From IMG/VR virus record IMGVR_UViG_3300032307_000821, positions 1 through 31,789 of that record: a stretch of 31,789 bases of DNA, one strand, 5' to 3'. The notes beneath the pieces were generated by a model, which worked only from the letters and a program-made list of their open reading frames with translations, was not told where the DNA came from and did no database searches. This stretch comes from a virus. A program made the translations under genes and the position numbers. Shown piece after piece: positions 1 through 6,993 of the stretch. Position 1 is the stretch's first letter. Every line of letters starts with the position of its first letter.

Positions 1-1
1 C

Positions 2-46
2 CCCGTAAACTTCATATATATAAGAGTTCCAGTTGGTCTAATTTAA
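2..46 (+). CDS. C-terminal end of an upstream structural gene, possibly tail sheath (partial)
   Basis: Reading from base 2, an open frame encodes PVNFIYIRVPVGLI and ends at TAA (44-46). Only 14 codons are inside the window. The alternating hydrophobic, beta-strand-like ending resembles the C-terminal strand of contractile tail sheath proteins, and a sheath gene normally sits just upstream of the tail tube gene, which appears here at 2350. A terminator follows at 75-100, as expected after a highly expressed structural gene. The reading frame and stop are seen directly; the sheath identity is an inference from position and strand pattern and could be wrong. Confidence 0.45.
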   Translation, partial: PVNFIYIRVPVGLI

Positions 47-66
47 TTAGTAAAACAAAATCAAAA

Positions 67-77
67 AGATATATAGG
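67..77 (+). promoter_or_regulatory. AGATATATAGG motif, candidate phage promoter element
   Basis: The 11-mer agatatatagg lies in the gap before the endonuclease gene. The identical 11-mer recurs in the gap before the 681-aa protein gene (14188-14198), and a near copy (tgatatatagc) lies before the chaperone gene (3057-3067). Recurrence in short non-coding gaps suggests a phage-specific -10-like element. In a genome this AT-rich the match could be chance, and the 14188 copy lies very close to its start codon. Confidence 0.25.
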
Positions 78-100
78 ATCCTGTAACAAGGATCCTTTTT
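75..100 (+). terminator. rho-independent terminator after the upstream structural gene
   Basis: A perfect 7-bp stem (aggatcc 75-81, ggatcct 90-96) encloses the 8-nt loop tgtaacaa and is followed directly by a T tract to base 100. It closes the transcription unit that ends at base 46. The 3' arm also supplies the only plausible Shine-Dalgarno sequence of the next gene. Confidence 0.8.
88..92 (+). promoter_or_regulatory. AAGGA ribosome-binding site buried in the terminator hairpin
   Basis: AAGGA at 88-92 lies 11 nt upstream of the ATG at 104 and is the only purine-rich SD-like sequence available to the endonuclease gene. It spans the loop/stem boundary of the 75-96 hairpin, so on read-through transcripts it would be partly base paired. 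A transcript starting inside the hairpin would leave it free. The arrangement is visible in sequence; the regulatory effect is inferred by analogy with T4 homing endonucleases. Confidence 0.5.
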
Positions 101-103
101 CTT

Positions 104-1516
104 ATGTTGGAATATTTAGAATTTAACAATCAAAATTTAGAAACATTGGAAACAAAAAATTGCATAAAATGCGGTTTTGAAAGACCAATTAATATATCAT
201 TTTTCAAACAGCAAAGAAATCAGAAGTTATTTAACAATCATTGCAAAATATGTTTATCAAACGAAGCAAAAGAAGATAGAATTAAGAATCCAGATTTATA
301 TAAAAAGTTAAGAAGAGAATATTATTTATCGGTGAAAGATTCGGAAGAATTCAAGAAAAAACAAGAAGATTATAAAAAAAGATATAATGAATTATCAAGA
401 AAAAGATACAAAAACAAAAGAATTAAAGAAAATAAATTTGTAAAAGAAAGAGATATAACTGAAATTAAAAGCGAATTTGTTTTCAGAAGTGTTGGTCCGT
501 ATATTAAAGATAAGGTTAATTGTAGATATTTACCGTACAAAACCGAAGAGTTAATAAAGCATTTAGAGAATCAATTTGAATGGTGGATGACTTGGGATAA
601 TTGGGGAGTTTATAGAGCAAGAAAATGGAATGATAATGATCCTTCTACTTGGGTTTGGAATATAGATCATATAATACCTTATTCAGATTTACCTTATACC
701 AGTCCTGATGATGAAAATTTTAAAAAATGCTGGTCTTTAGATAACTTAAGACCTTATTCTGGAAAACATAATATAAAAGATGGAGCTTCAAGAAAAAGGC
801 ATAATCCTACAAATAAGAGAATAAGAGTAGTTAAAATTAATGAAGAAAAAATAAGAAAAGAAAATGAATTAATTAAAAATGTTCAAAAGTTATTTTATTT
901 AGGATTAAGATCAAAAAACATATCTTTAAAGCTTGGGATAAGCAAAAAAAGAGTTTTGAAAATATATAAAAAATTAAATATATCAAAAGAAGAAGCTATA
1001 CAAATTAACAAAAAGTCTTTGCCAGAAACAAAAATCTGCAAGGTATGTAAATTAAATATAAAAATAAATGAATTTAGAATAAGAAAAAACAAAAGTGGTA
1101 ATTTACAAGCAGAAGCTAGGTGTAAGGAGTGTGAATGTTTAGTAAGAAAATGTGAAAGGTATATTTTATACTATAATATAAAAGAATACGAAGATCATTT
1201 AAAAAACTTAAATTATGATAAGTTATTGGAATTAAAGCAAAATTACAAAAAATATGCAAAGAGAAATTCTTCAGAAAGCTTTCTTGCTTTAGATTTCAGA
1301 ATTAGATCGTTTTTGAAAAGAAATATAATGAAAGATATAAGTTATAAGTATTTAAATTATAGTATGAGTGATTTAAGGAAGCATTTAGAAAATCAATTTA
1401 ATGATAGTATAAATTGGGGAAACCTAGATAAAACATGGTCTATAGGTCATATGCAAAAATTTAGCACAATTAAAGAATATTATAGATTAGAAAATATGAT
1501 TGTTAAAATTAAATAA
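104..1516 (+). CDS. HNH homing-type endonuclease with duplicated zinc-ribbon/HNH modules
   Basis: This is a predicted free-standing HNH endonuclease of 470 aa. Module 1 has a zinc-ribbon-like quartet (C20, C23, C47, C50), a basic linker, then an HNH core: D188-H189 in WNIDHIIP, N214 in SLDNLRP and H222/N223 downstream. A basic segment at about 259-293 (containing KNISLKLGISKKRVL) looks like a helix-turn-helix DNA-binding unit. Module 2 repeats the plan with a second zinc quartet (C312, C315, C340, C343), a second KHLENQF block (H427; first copy H153) and a degraded core in which the DH pair is GH (G448-H449) and the gene stops just after LENM. Such enzymes cut DNA at target sites and promote their own spread; they are not needed for the tail. 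It sits between structural genes, as free-standing homing endonucleases often do. The family call is secure; target and activity are unknown. Confidence 0.85.
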   Translation: MLEYLEFNNQNLETLETKNCIKCGFERPINISFFKQQRNQKLFNNHCKICLSNEAKEDRIKNPDLYKKLRREYYLSVKDSEEFKKKQEDYKKRYNELSRKRYKNKRIKENKFVKERDITEIKSEFVFRSVGPYIKDKVNCRYLPYKTEELIKHLENQFEWWMTWDNWGVYRARKWNDNDPSTWVWNIDHIIPYSDLPYTSPDDENFKKCWSLDNLRPYSGKHNIKDGASRKRHNPTNKRIRVVKINEEKIRKENELIKNVQKLFYLGLRSKNISLKLGISKKRVLKIYKKLNISKEEAIQINKKSLPETKICKVCKLNIKINEFRIRKNKSGNLQAEARCKECECLVRKCERYILYYNIKEYEDHLKNLNYDKLLELKQNYKKYAKRNSSESFLALDFRIRSFLKRNIMKDISYKYLNYSMSDLRKHLENQFNDSINWGNLDKTWSIGHMQKFSTIKEYYRLENMIVKIK

Positions 1517-1533
1517 TAATTTGGCATAAAAAT

Positions 1534-1845
1534 ATGAGTAAATTAACAAAAGTGGCTCAACTATTGGCCGAAAAATATTCTGACCAAATGTGGTTTGATA
1601 CAAAAGAAGAGAGAGATCAAGCTGTTCTACAAATGAAGAAAATGGATTCTGAAGATAGAAAATTAGAATTGGAAAAAGCAATAGATATGGTTAATGAAAA
1701 AATAGAATATCTTGAAGAGAATTTAGGTAAATTTGGAATAGAAAAACTTCAAAAAGCATTAGAGAGAAAAGTTGAGTTATCGGAAGCTTTAAATGGAGTT
1801 AATGTTAAAATTGATGAGATTAATTTAAAATTGGAAAAATTATGA
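1534..1845 (+). CDS. small coiled-coil protein, unknown function
   Basis: This 103-aa protein is rich in Glu, Lys and Leu. From about residue 40 onward it shows heptad-like spacing of Leu/Ile/Val (around EKIEYLEENLGKFGIEKL), indicating a long coiled coil. The N-terminal part (about residues 1-30, with QMWFDTKEERDQAV) is likely a small globular cap. There is no signal peptide or membrane segment. Its stop overlaps the next ATG by four bases (ATGA), so the two proteins are probably made together. No convincing SD precedes the ATG. Its place between the sheath and tube positions suggests a tail assembly or accessory role, but this is context only; I do not recognise the family. Confidence 0.6.
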   Translation: MSKLTKVAQLLAEKYSDQMWFDTKEERDQAVLQMKKMDSEDRKLELEKAIDMVNEKIEYLEENLGKFGIEKLQKALERKVELSEALNGVNVKIDEINLKLEKL

Positions 1846-2285
1846 AAGTTGCTGGATTAGATTATTGGGGGAATGAAAGGGATGATGAGCCAGAAGTTGT
1901 GAATTTTGGTTGGGAAGAAGGTATTGAAACCAGTAAAGAATTATTATCCGAAGAAATAATCAAAAGTATAAAAAAAGAAATAAACAAAACAATAATAGAA
2001 AGTTCATTAAAAAAACTTGAATTGGAAAAAACTGGACTTTTTTCAAAATTAATTAGTAAAAAGAAATATTTAGAAAACTTAAAAAATATATCCGATTTAA
2101 ATGAATATATAAAGTTTTTACAGGATAGATTCTCTGAAATATCCGATAATATTGAAGAAGCATACATTACTTATCTAGAATCTTTTGAAATACAAGATTC
2201 GGAATTTATAAATAACATTAACAAAGAAAGATTAAAAAAAGAAGAAGTAAAAGAAATATTTAGAAATTTTGAAAAGATACTGTAA
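1842..2285 (+). CDS. hypothetical coiled-coil protein, unknown function
   Basis: This 147-aa protein starts inside the stop of the preceding gene (ATGA overlap). The first 30 residues are acidic and aromatic (GLDYWGNERDDEPEVVNFGW). The remainder is a Lys/Glu/Ile/Leu-rich helical region, strongly predicted by eye to form coiled coils. There are no catalytic motifs, membrane segments or cysteines. Coupling to the 103-aa coiled-coil protein suggests a partnership, perhaps in a complex needed for tail assembly. The family is not recognised. Confidence 0.6.
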   Translation: MKVAGLDYWGNERDDEPEVVNFGWEEGIETSKELLSEEIIKSIKKEINKTIIESSLKKLELEKTGLFSKLISKKKYLENLKNISDLNEYIKFLQDRFSEISDNIEEAYITYLESFEIQDSEFINNINKERLKKEEVKEIFRNFEKIL

Positions 2286-2291
2286 TAAAAT

Positions 2292-2333
2292 TGTATATAA
2301 TTAACTGTTGCTCTTTAAGATATGAGCAGTTAA
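2292..2333 (+). promoter_or_regulatory. -10-like TATAAT and bulged hairpin upstream of the tail tube gene
   Basis: The 64-base gap before the tube gene contains tgtatataat (2292-2301), ending in a perfect TATAAT hexamer. It overlaps a hairpin in which ttaactg (2301-2307) pairs with cagttaa (2327-2333) and ctc (2311-2313) pairs with gag (2324-2326) around a 3-nt bulge. No T tract follows, so it is not a terminator. A GGAG ribosome-binding site at 2341-2344 precedes the ATG at 2350. A promoter for the abundant tube protein is plausible, but no clear -35 box was found. Confidence 0.3.
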
Positions 2334-2349
2334 AAGTAATGGAGAAAAT

Positions 2350-2985
2350 ATGCCATTAAGAAATGTACCAGCTGGAACAGCTACACCAATATATAATTCT
2401 GAGGGACGTAACGTCACAAACACACATTTATCAACAAATATTTATGTTGCTGTAGATGGCATACCTGTAGCTGCTGTTAGCAGCATTACCATTAATGAAA
2501 AAAGACAAATTGAAATGATAGATGAAATTGGTACAGATGGTCATGTTGACTCAGCCCCAAGATCTTCTACGGACATTTCTGGTTCTTGTAAAAGAACTAG
2601 ATTTGCAGGAAAAAGAATAGCAGAAGCTTTTAGACGAGGTTTCGTTCATGTTAGCGCACAAAGGGTTCCGTTTGATATTCAAATTTATGATTTAATTCAA
2701 GGTGATGAAAACAATGTAATAATTACAACTATTAAGAATGTTTGGATTAATGGTATAGATTATTCTTATGAAGCTGATAACTTTATAATTATAGATAATA
2801 TGGGTTGGGAAGCAGAATCAATTGAATCAGTTAGAGGAAATAGCGGTGCAGAAACTGCCCTTGGAGATCCAACATCGGTTATATTGAATCCATTTGAAGT
2901 ACAAGCAGATATTGGTAAATATAGAGGTGCATTGGATGCGGCCGGCTTCCTTAATGCCTTTGATAATAACGGTTCTGTAGGATAA
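2350..2985 (+). CDS. tail tube protein (candidate)
   Basis: This 211-aa protein is predicted to form the inner tail tube. The sequence is beta-rich with few charged coiled-coil segments. It includes an N-terminal extended arm (PAGTATPIYNSEGRNV), a central part typical of tube-like folds (YVAVDGIPVAAVSSITINEK, then a DIQIYDLIQGD strand), and an IWINGIDYSYEA-like hairpin region (read here as VWINGIDYSYEAD). The size is within the range of myovirus tube proteins. Context is the main support: it lies just upstream of the frameshifting chaperone pair and the tape measure gene, the conserved position for the tube gene. It also has its own promoter-like upstream region, a GGAG ribosome-binding site and a strong terminator, which fits high-level expression. 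The family is assigned by position and general character, not by a diagnostic motif. Confidence 0.65.
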   Translation: MPLRNVPAGTATPIYNSEGRNVTNTHLSTNIYVAVDGIPVAAVSSITINEKRQIEMIDEIGTDGHVDSAPRSSTDISGSCKRTRFAGKRIAEAFRRGFVHVSAQRVPFDIQIYDLIQGDENNVIITTIKNVWINGIDYSYEADNFIIIDNMGWEAESIESVRGNSGAETALGDPTSVILNPFEVQADIGKYRGALDAAGFLNAFDNNGSVG

Positions 2986-2995
2986 TAGAAGTTTT

Positions 2996-3022
2996 AAAGG
3001 GTCAAGAAATTGGCCCTTTTTT
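2996..3022 (+). terminator. rho-independent terminator after the tail tube gene
   Basis: aaagggtca (2996-3004) pairs with tggcccttt (3011-3019), nine pairs with one G-U, around the loop agaaat. The T tract runs from 3017 to 3022. It lies 11 bases after the tube stop codon and would let tube mRNA be made in excess of downstream messages. Confidence 0.8.
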
Positions 3023-3023
3023 A

Positions 3024-3067
3024 ATATATCAAATTGAGAACATTAAAAATGTTTCTTGATATATAGC
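3024..3067 (+). promoter_or_regulatory. long hairpin carrying a GATATATAG promoter-like motif
   Basis: Bases 3024-3032 (aatatatcaa region) pair with 3056-3064 (ttgatatat). An inner stem (gaacatt 3038-3044 with aatgttt 3048-3054) closes a short A-rich loop, with an asymmetric internal loop between the two stems. The 3' arm contains gatatatag (3058-3066), close to the motif at 67-77 and 14188-14198. GGAG at 3073-3076 then serves the ATG at 3085. No T tract follows, so this is more likely a promoter or mRNA-processing element than a second terminator. Confidence 0.3.
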
Positions 3068-3084
3068 AATTTGGAGAAAAATAT

Positions 3085-3708
3085 ATGGAAAGAAGAAGAA
3101 TATCAAGTTCTATTGGTGGAGTAAGTGCTGGTAGTATGCATGAAGGTTTTACAATTCCTGATGAAACTGAGAATTATCAAAGACCAATAAGAAGAGATAC
3201 TTATCAAGACGAGTTGGTTAATTCAAAGATGGAAATTGATGAAGCGGAACGTCATAGATTACAAAATTTAAAGAAAGAAATAAAATCTGAACAACAAAAA
3301 GTTAAACCAAATTCAATTTCAAGATTAGAAATTTTATCTGGAATTGGACGTTTAACAATGGAAAAAGAAATTGGCGGAGTTAATTTTAAATTAAGAAGTT
3401 TAAAGAATCGTGAATTAAAAGAAGTTTTGCATTATTTGACAAAAATAGAATCAAAAATTGATGAAATATTTGCTTTAAAAAATGCAACTTTAGCTTATTC
3501 AATTTATGAAATAGATGGCAAAGAGTTTTGGCAATATTGTGTTAATGATTCTTTAGAGGAAAAGATTGCTATAATTGAAGAGCTTGATGATTTTGTTGTT
3601 GATGAACTTTGGAAGTTTTATTCAAAGACAAAAGAAGATTATGGAAAGAAATTTAATGAGGATTTAGGAAAAGATCCAAAAGAGATTCATGATACAATAA
3701 AAAAATAA
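3085..3708 (+). CDS. tail assembly chaperone, short form (lambda gpG analogue)
   Basis: This 207-aa protein lies between the tube and tape measure genes. By position and by its frameshift arrangement it is the short form of the tail assembly chaperone, which in lambda-type systems coats the tape measure during tube polymerisation. The N-terminal 90 residues are charged and low in complexity (RRR start, then a helical stretch around EIDEAERHRLQNLKKEIK). The rest is helical and acidic, ending in KEIHDTIKK. Directly before its TAA stop the reading frame contains A_AAA_AAA, permitting a shift into the -1 frame and extension to about 321 aa. A GGAG ribosome-binding site lies at 3073-3076. The low-complexity N-terminus is longer than in lambda gpG. 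The chaperone identity rests on gene order plus the frameshift signal, a well-established combination in tailed phages. Confidence 0.8.
   Translation: MERRRISSSIGGVSAGSMHEGFTIPDETENYQRPIRRDTYQDELVNSKMEIDEAERHRLQNLKKEIKSEQQKVKPNSISRLEILSGIGRLTMEKEIGGVNFKLRSLKNRELKEVLHYLTKIESKIDEIFALKNATLAYSIYEIDGKEFWQYCVNDSLEEKIAIIEELDDFVVDELWKFYSKTKEDYGKKFNEDLGKDPKEIHDTIKK
3699..3705 (+). promoter_or_regulatory. programmed -1 frameshift site A_AAA_AAA
   Basis: A run of exactly seven A residues is phased X_XXY_YYZ with the upstream gene: codons ATA AAA AAA TAA. After a -1 slip, reading continues ATA ATA AAG GAG CCA and stays open to 4049. The shifted frame is bounded upstream by TGA at 3690-3692, so it overlaps the short gene by only a few codons, as expected for a dedicated slippery site. 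I found no strong downstream hairpin; the in-frame TAA immediately after the site may itself help. Confidence 0.85.
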
Positions 3709-4049
3709 TAAAGGAGCCAGACCATAGGTTTATTTGGTATTTATGTAAGACATTCGGAAAGACTCCAGACGACAATTTTTTTGAAGAAATGGATGAGTGG
3801 ATGTGGGCATGGATGTATCAAAGCTGGCTCCAGGATAAAGAAGAAGAGTACGATAAGTTTAAGAATTTTTCAATATTTATTGGATCTTTTTCAAACCCGC
3901 AAATGGCGCAATCTATTGCCAAACGTGATAAGCCTGATTATGAATCTGACGAAAAAGATGTTGAGAAGTCTGTTGAAAACATTCAGAAAATTGATGAATT
4001 TCTTGAAAAAGTACCAGAAAGAAGACGTAGGAGAAAAATTAATAGGTAA
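3705..4049 (+). CDS. tail assembly chaperone C-terminal extension, made by -1 frameshift (gpGT analogue)
   Basis: This 114-codon open frame lies -1 relative to the upstream gene. It begins IIKEPDHRFIWYLCKTFGKT and continues through a tryptophan-rich stretch (MDEWMWAWMYQSW) and an acidic/basic tail ending RRRRRKINR. The part before the first ATG (3789) is clearly coding and has no normal start codon with an SD. It is therefore expected to be made only as a fusion with the 207-aa chaperone, about 321 aa in all, by slippage at 3699-3705. In lambda-like systems this T domain recruits tube subunits to the chaperone-coated tape measure. Internal initiation at 3789 would give an 86-aa protein, but only a weak GAAGAA lies in front. 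The stop is two bases from the tape measure start. Confidence 0.8.
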   Translation: MIKEPDHRFIWYLCKTFGKTPDDNFFEEMDEWMWAWMYQSWLQDKEEEYDKFKNFSIFIGSFSNPQMAQSIAKRDKPDYESDEKDVEKSVENIQKIDEFLEKVPERRRRRKINR

Positions 4050-4051
4050 AA

Positions 4052-5986
4052 ATGGCTGATATAATTGATCCAAAAAAAGTACAAGAATCCATAAAATTAG
4101 TACAGGATTATTATAAAGCTATTGATGCTTTAGGTAAAGAAGTAAAAGAAGGTATAGATTCAAGTTGGAAATCAATAGAAGTTGCATTTGAAAATGCAAA
4201 TGGTGATGTTAAACAATTTTCAGAAAATATAAGAAATGCAACAAAAGATAATGAAGCTTTAAGAGTAGGTATTGCTGGTGGTTTAGGTTTAGCTACTGTT
4301 TCTATGCTTGGTTTAAGTAATGAAACTAGTTTTTTTAATGAAAAATTAAGCATTGGATCATCAACTGCAAATGAAATAAATCAAAATGTAAATAAAATTA
4401 AATCATCAATAGAATCAATATCAAAAAGTGATGGTTTAGGAAAATATTTTAGTGGAATTGGAAAAATATTATCTCAAAGTTTAAACTTAATTCCAGCAAT
4501 GAATTTTGCTGACACTATGGAAAATGAATTTTTAAGAGTTCAATCTAGTGTTGGAAACGCTTCAAATTTATTAACTGGCGTTGGTAGTCAAAAAGGACAA
4601 TTAATAGATTCTGGTTTAGATAGTGAGTTAACAAAATATATAAGTGTTGTTGCCGATTTAAGAAAAGCAAATAATTTAGGTCAAGAAGAAGCAAAAAAAT
4701 ATACAACCGACATAATGAAAATACCTGGCGCTTATCGCCAATTGTATACTGATGGTTCTGGAGTTTTGGGACAACTTTCATTAACTGATGCAGCAATCAA
4801 AATGGCTAGAGGTACTACTGGTGAATTTGATGATGCAGTAAAAGCTTTAACTACAACTTATAATAATTTCGGAAAAGAAAGTTTACCATCAGGTTTAGAT
4901 ATGTTATCAGCTACATATGAAGCTGCACAAATGCTTGGTATGAGGTTTGATGATGTAGAATCGTCAATAACTTCTATTACAAATCGTTTTGCTTCATTTG
5001 GTAATAATACACAAAGCTCTATTGATTTGTTTACAAACTTAAGTTTAGCTTTAGGTAAAACTGGAATTGGCATTAGTCAGCAAAAGCAAATCATTGACAG
5101 TATAACCGATTCTATTTATGGAATGAATCAAGCTCAAAAAAGTTTCATTTCTAGTCAAACTGGTGGTTCTGGTGGATTAATGGGAGCTTTCCAAATTGAT
5201 AAAATGTTAGCTTCTGGTGACGTTCAAGGTGTATATCAAAAAATACAAGAAACTCTTCAAAAGCAATTTGGAGAAATAACAACTCTTGATATGGCGGCAA
5301 GTTCAGAAAATGAAGCTGCAAAATATGAAAGACAATTGCAATTTTTACAAAGTGGTCCTTTTGGATCTTTGGTTAAAGATCGCGGTCAAGCAATGAAATT
5401 TTTAGGAGCAATGAGTTCCGGTATAGGTGGAGAAGATATAATTAGGGAAGGAGCAGCTTCCTCTGGTGCTTTGATTTCAGCTTCTCAAATAAATGAAAGA
5501 CAAGGTGGTTTAATAAATCAATTTGATGCTGATTTAGAAAAACAAAAAGCTTTATCAACTCTTGGTGCTGGATACTTAGGAAGAGAAACAATACCAACTG
5601 AATTAAAAGATTATCAAAGCAGAATGAGAAAAGAAGGTTCCGCTAGCGCTTTTGAAAATATAGACGCTACAGTTGTAAAGAATGTTGTTGATGAAATAAA
5701 TAATTCTTTTTTAGGATTAGCAGAATCAGCTGTTGATATAACAAGATCAATTACAGAATCAGCTAGTAGGTTAAAATCAGAATCAATTCTTAATAATATA
5801 CCAAAGCAAGGAACAGAAGTTATGACGCCAACAGGAACTAAAACGGTACAAGATATGGGAAATTATAAACCAGACTTATCAACAATAAAAATTGAAGATG
5901 GAACTTTATTAATTAAAATTGATAATAATGGTTCTGTTTCAACAATTAACCATGAAGTTAAAGCGGCTCTTGTTGGAGGTATGTAA
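4052..5986 (+). CDS. tape measure protein (candidate)
   Basis: This 644-aa protein directly follows the frameshifting chaperone pair, the diagnostic position of the tape measure gene. It is mostly helical with many Ser, Ala, Gln and Asn residues. The N-terminal region (about 1-75) is coiled-coil-like. A Gly/Ala/Leu-rich hydrophobic patch follows at about 73-92 (around GIAGGLGLATVSMLGL). The middle is Gly-rich and helical (around TGGSGGLMGAFQIDKM), and the last 60 residues form a beta-like tail (IKIEDGTLLIKIDNNGSVS). Tape measures set tail length at about 1.5 Angstrom per residue, giving roughly 95-100 nm here, reasonable for a myovirus. No lytic transglycosylase or peptidase motif is seen. 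The start is two bases after the chaperone stop; the last base of its TAA is the first base of the next ATG. Confidence 0.7.
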   Translation: MADIIDPKKVQESIKLVQDYYKAIDALGKEVKEGIDSSWKSIEVAFENANGDVKQFSENIRNATKDNEALRVGIAGGLGLATVSMLGLSNETSFFNEKLSIGSSTANEINQNVNKIKSSIESISKSDGLGKYFSGIGKILSQSLNLIPAMNFADTMENEFLRVQSSVGNASNLLTGVGSQKGQLIDSGLDSELTKYISVVADLRKANNLGQEEAKKYTTDIMKIPGAYRQLYTDGSGVLGQLSLTDAAIKMARGTTGEFDDAVKALTTTYNNFGKESLPSGLDMLSATYEAAQMLGMRFDDVESSITSITNRFASFGNNTQSSIDLFTNLSLALGKTGIGISQQKQIIDSITDSIYGMNQAQKSFISSQTGGSGGLMGAFQIDKMLASGDVQGVYQKIQETLQKQFGEITTLDMAASSENEAAKYERQLQFLQSGPFGSLVKDRGQAMKFLGAMSSGIGGEDIIREGAASSGALISASQINERQGGLINQFDADLEKQKALSTLGAGYLGRETIPTELKDYQSRMRKEGSASAFENIDATVVKNVVDEINNSFLGLAESAVDITRSITESASRLKSESILNNIPKQGTEVMTPTGTKTVQDMGNYKPDLSTIKIEDGTLLIKIDNNGSVSTINHEVKAALVGGM

Positions 5987-6993
5987 TGTCATTAAGACCA
6001 CCATTTACAGGAACTGGATTAAATTCTGCTGCAGCAGGGCTTATATCTAGTGCAACAAATTTAAGTGGATTTGGTTCAACTATTTTGGGTGGCTTTTCTG
6101 GAAATCAACCACCAACGGCAAATGGTAATGGACCAAGAGCAAATCAAATACCACCATTAAAAGGAGCGAATACTACTAGACAAATTATGAAATGGTTAGT
6201 TCCTGAACAACCAATTATATCAATGTATGTTAATCCTAAAAATGTTAGATATGACAATTCAAAAGATATAAAAACAACTCGTGTTAAAGGTGGTTATGCT
6301 TTTCAATATTTTGGAGAGTCTCTTTCTAAATTAACAATTTCTGGCACAACTGGAACTTCAGGTATTGAAGGAATAAATGTTTTAAATGATATTTATAGAA
6401 ATGAACAATTAATGTTTGATCCTTATGCTCTTACTTTAGCTGCTCAAAGAGACAGGATGGAACAATCAAGCTTTGATCAGTTATTATTTGGACAAGATGG
6501 TCCATTAGGATTAAATGGCGGAACTTTAGGTGATATAGCTTCAATTACAACAAGCATAATGAATGGTGGTAGATCAACAAATATTGTAAATTCGAGAACA
6601 AAACCAACTCTAGCATCTCTTGCGTTTACTGTAGAATTATATTGGTCAGGAGAAGTTTATCGTGGTTATTTTGAAAGTTTCAATGTAACTGAAGATGCTG
6701 GCAATTTAGGTTTATTTGATTATACAATGTCATTTGTCGTAACTCAAAAGAGGGGTTATAGAAGGAATTTTATGCCTTGGCATAAAAATCCAAATTTAGG
6801 TCCGAGCAATTGGGAAGATGGTGGTAGAAGATTAAGTTATGGTTATTTAATGGACAGTCCATCAGGAGTTCCAAATCAAAATAAACCATATATTTATGAT
6901 GACGTTGAATCTGGTTCTGGAAAAATAGTTAACAACTTAAGTGGAAGGATAGGCGAAGGCAATGGATCTTTGTCTAGTTTTTGGTTACCATAA
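5986..6993 (+). CDS. baseplate/tail-tip adaptor protein (candidate)
   Basis: This 335-aa protein has a 50-residue low-complexity N-terminus (Gly, Ser, Asn, Pro). It then has a beta-rich domain at about 75-290 with YVNPKNVRYDNSK followed by FQYFGESLSKLTISGTTGTS. That pattern, a strand naming the expected coordinates followed by a strand giving ISGTTG and an equatorial GIEGINVLNDIY helix, resembles small hub/adaptor proteins of contractile tails (XkdP/gp53-like group). The resemblance is by eye only. The region FTVELYWSGEVYRGYFESFNVTEDAGNLGLFDYTMSF (about 215-250) gives further beta strands. Position between tape measure and hub supports a role at the tube-baseplate junction. It overlaps its neighbours by one base on each side. 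Confidence 0.5.
   Translation: MSLRPPFTGTGLNSAAAGLISSATNLSGFGSTILGGFSGNQPPTANGNGPRANQIPPLKGANTTRQIMKWLVPEQPIISMYVNPKNVRYDNSKDIKTTRVKGGYAFQYFGESLSKLTISGTTGTSGIEGINVLNDIYRNEQLMFDPYALTLAAQRDRMEQSSFDQLLFGQDGPLGLNGGTLGDIASITTSIMNGGRSTNIVNSRTKPTLASLAFTVELYWSGEVYRGYFESFNVTEDAGNLGLFDYTMSFVVTQKRGYRRNFMPWHKNPNLGPSNWEDGGRRLSYGYLMDSPSGVPNQNKPYIYDDVESGSGKIVNNLSGRIGEGNGSLSSFWLP

Noticed and set aside
2301-2333. Terminator before the tail tube gene
   Set aside because: The hairpin has a 3-nt bulge and a weak stem and is not followed by a T tract.
3781-4059. 92-aa + strand frame overlapping the chaperone extension
   Set aside because: The -1 frame relative to the chaperone has protein-like composition, is joined by the slippery heptamer and ends correctly before the tape measure; this other frame is its shadow.
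6981-6992. TTG start four codons upstream of the hub ATG
   Set aside because: ATG at 6993 gives the TAATG overlap used by several neighbours, and no SD favours the TTG.
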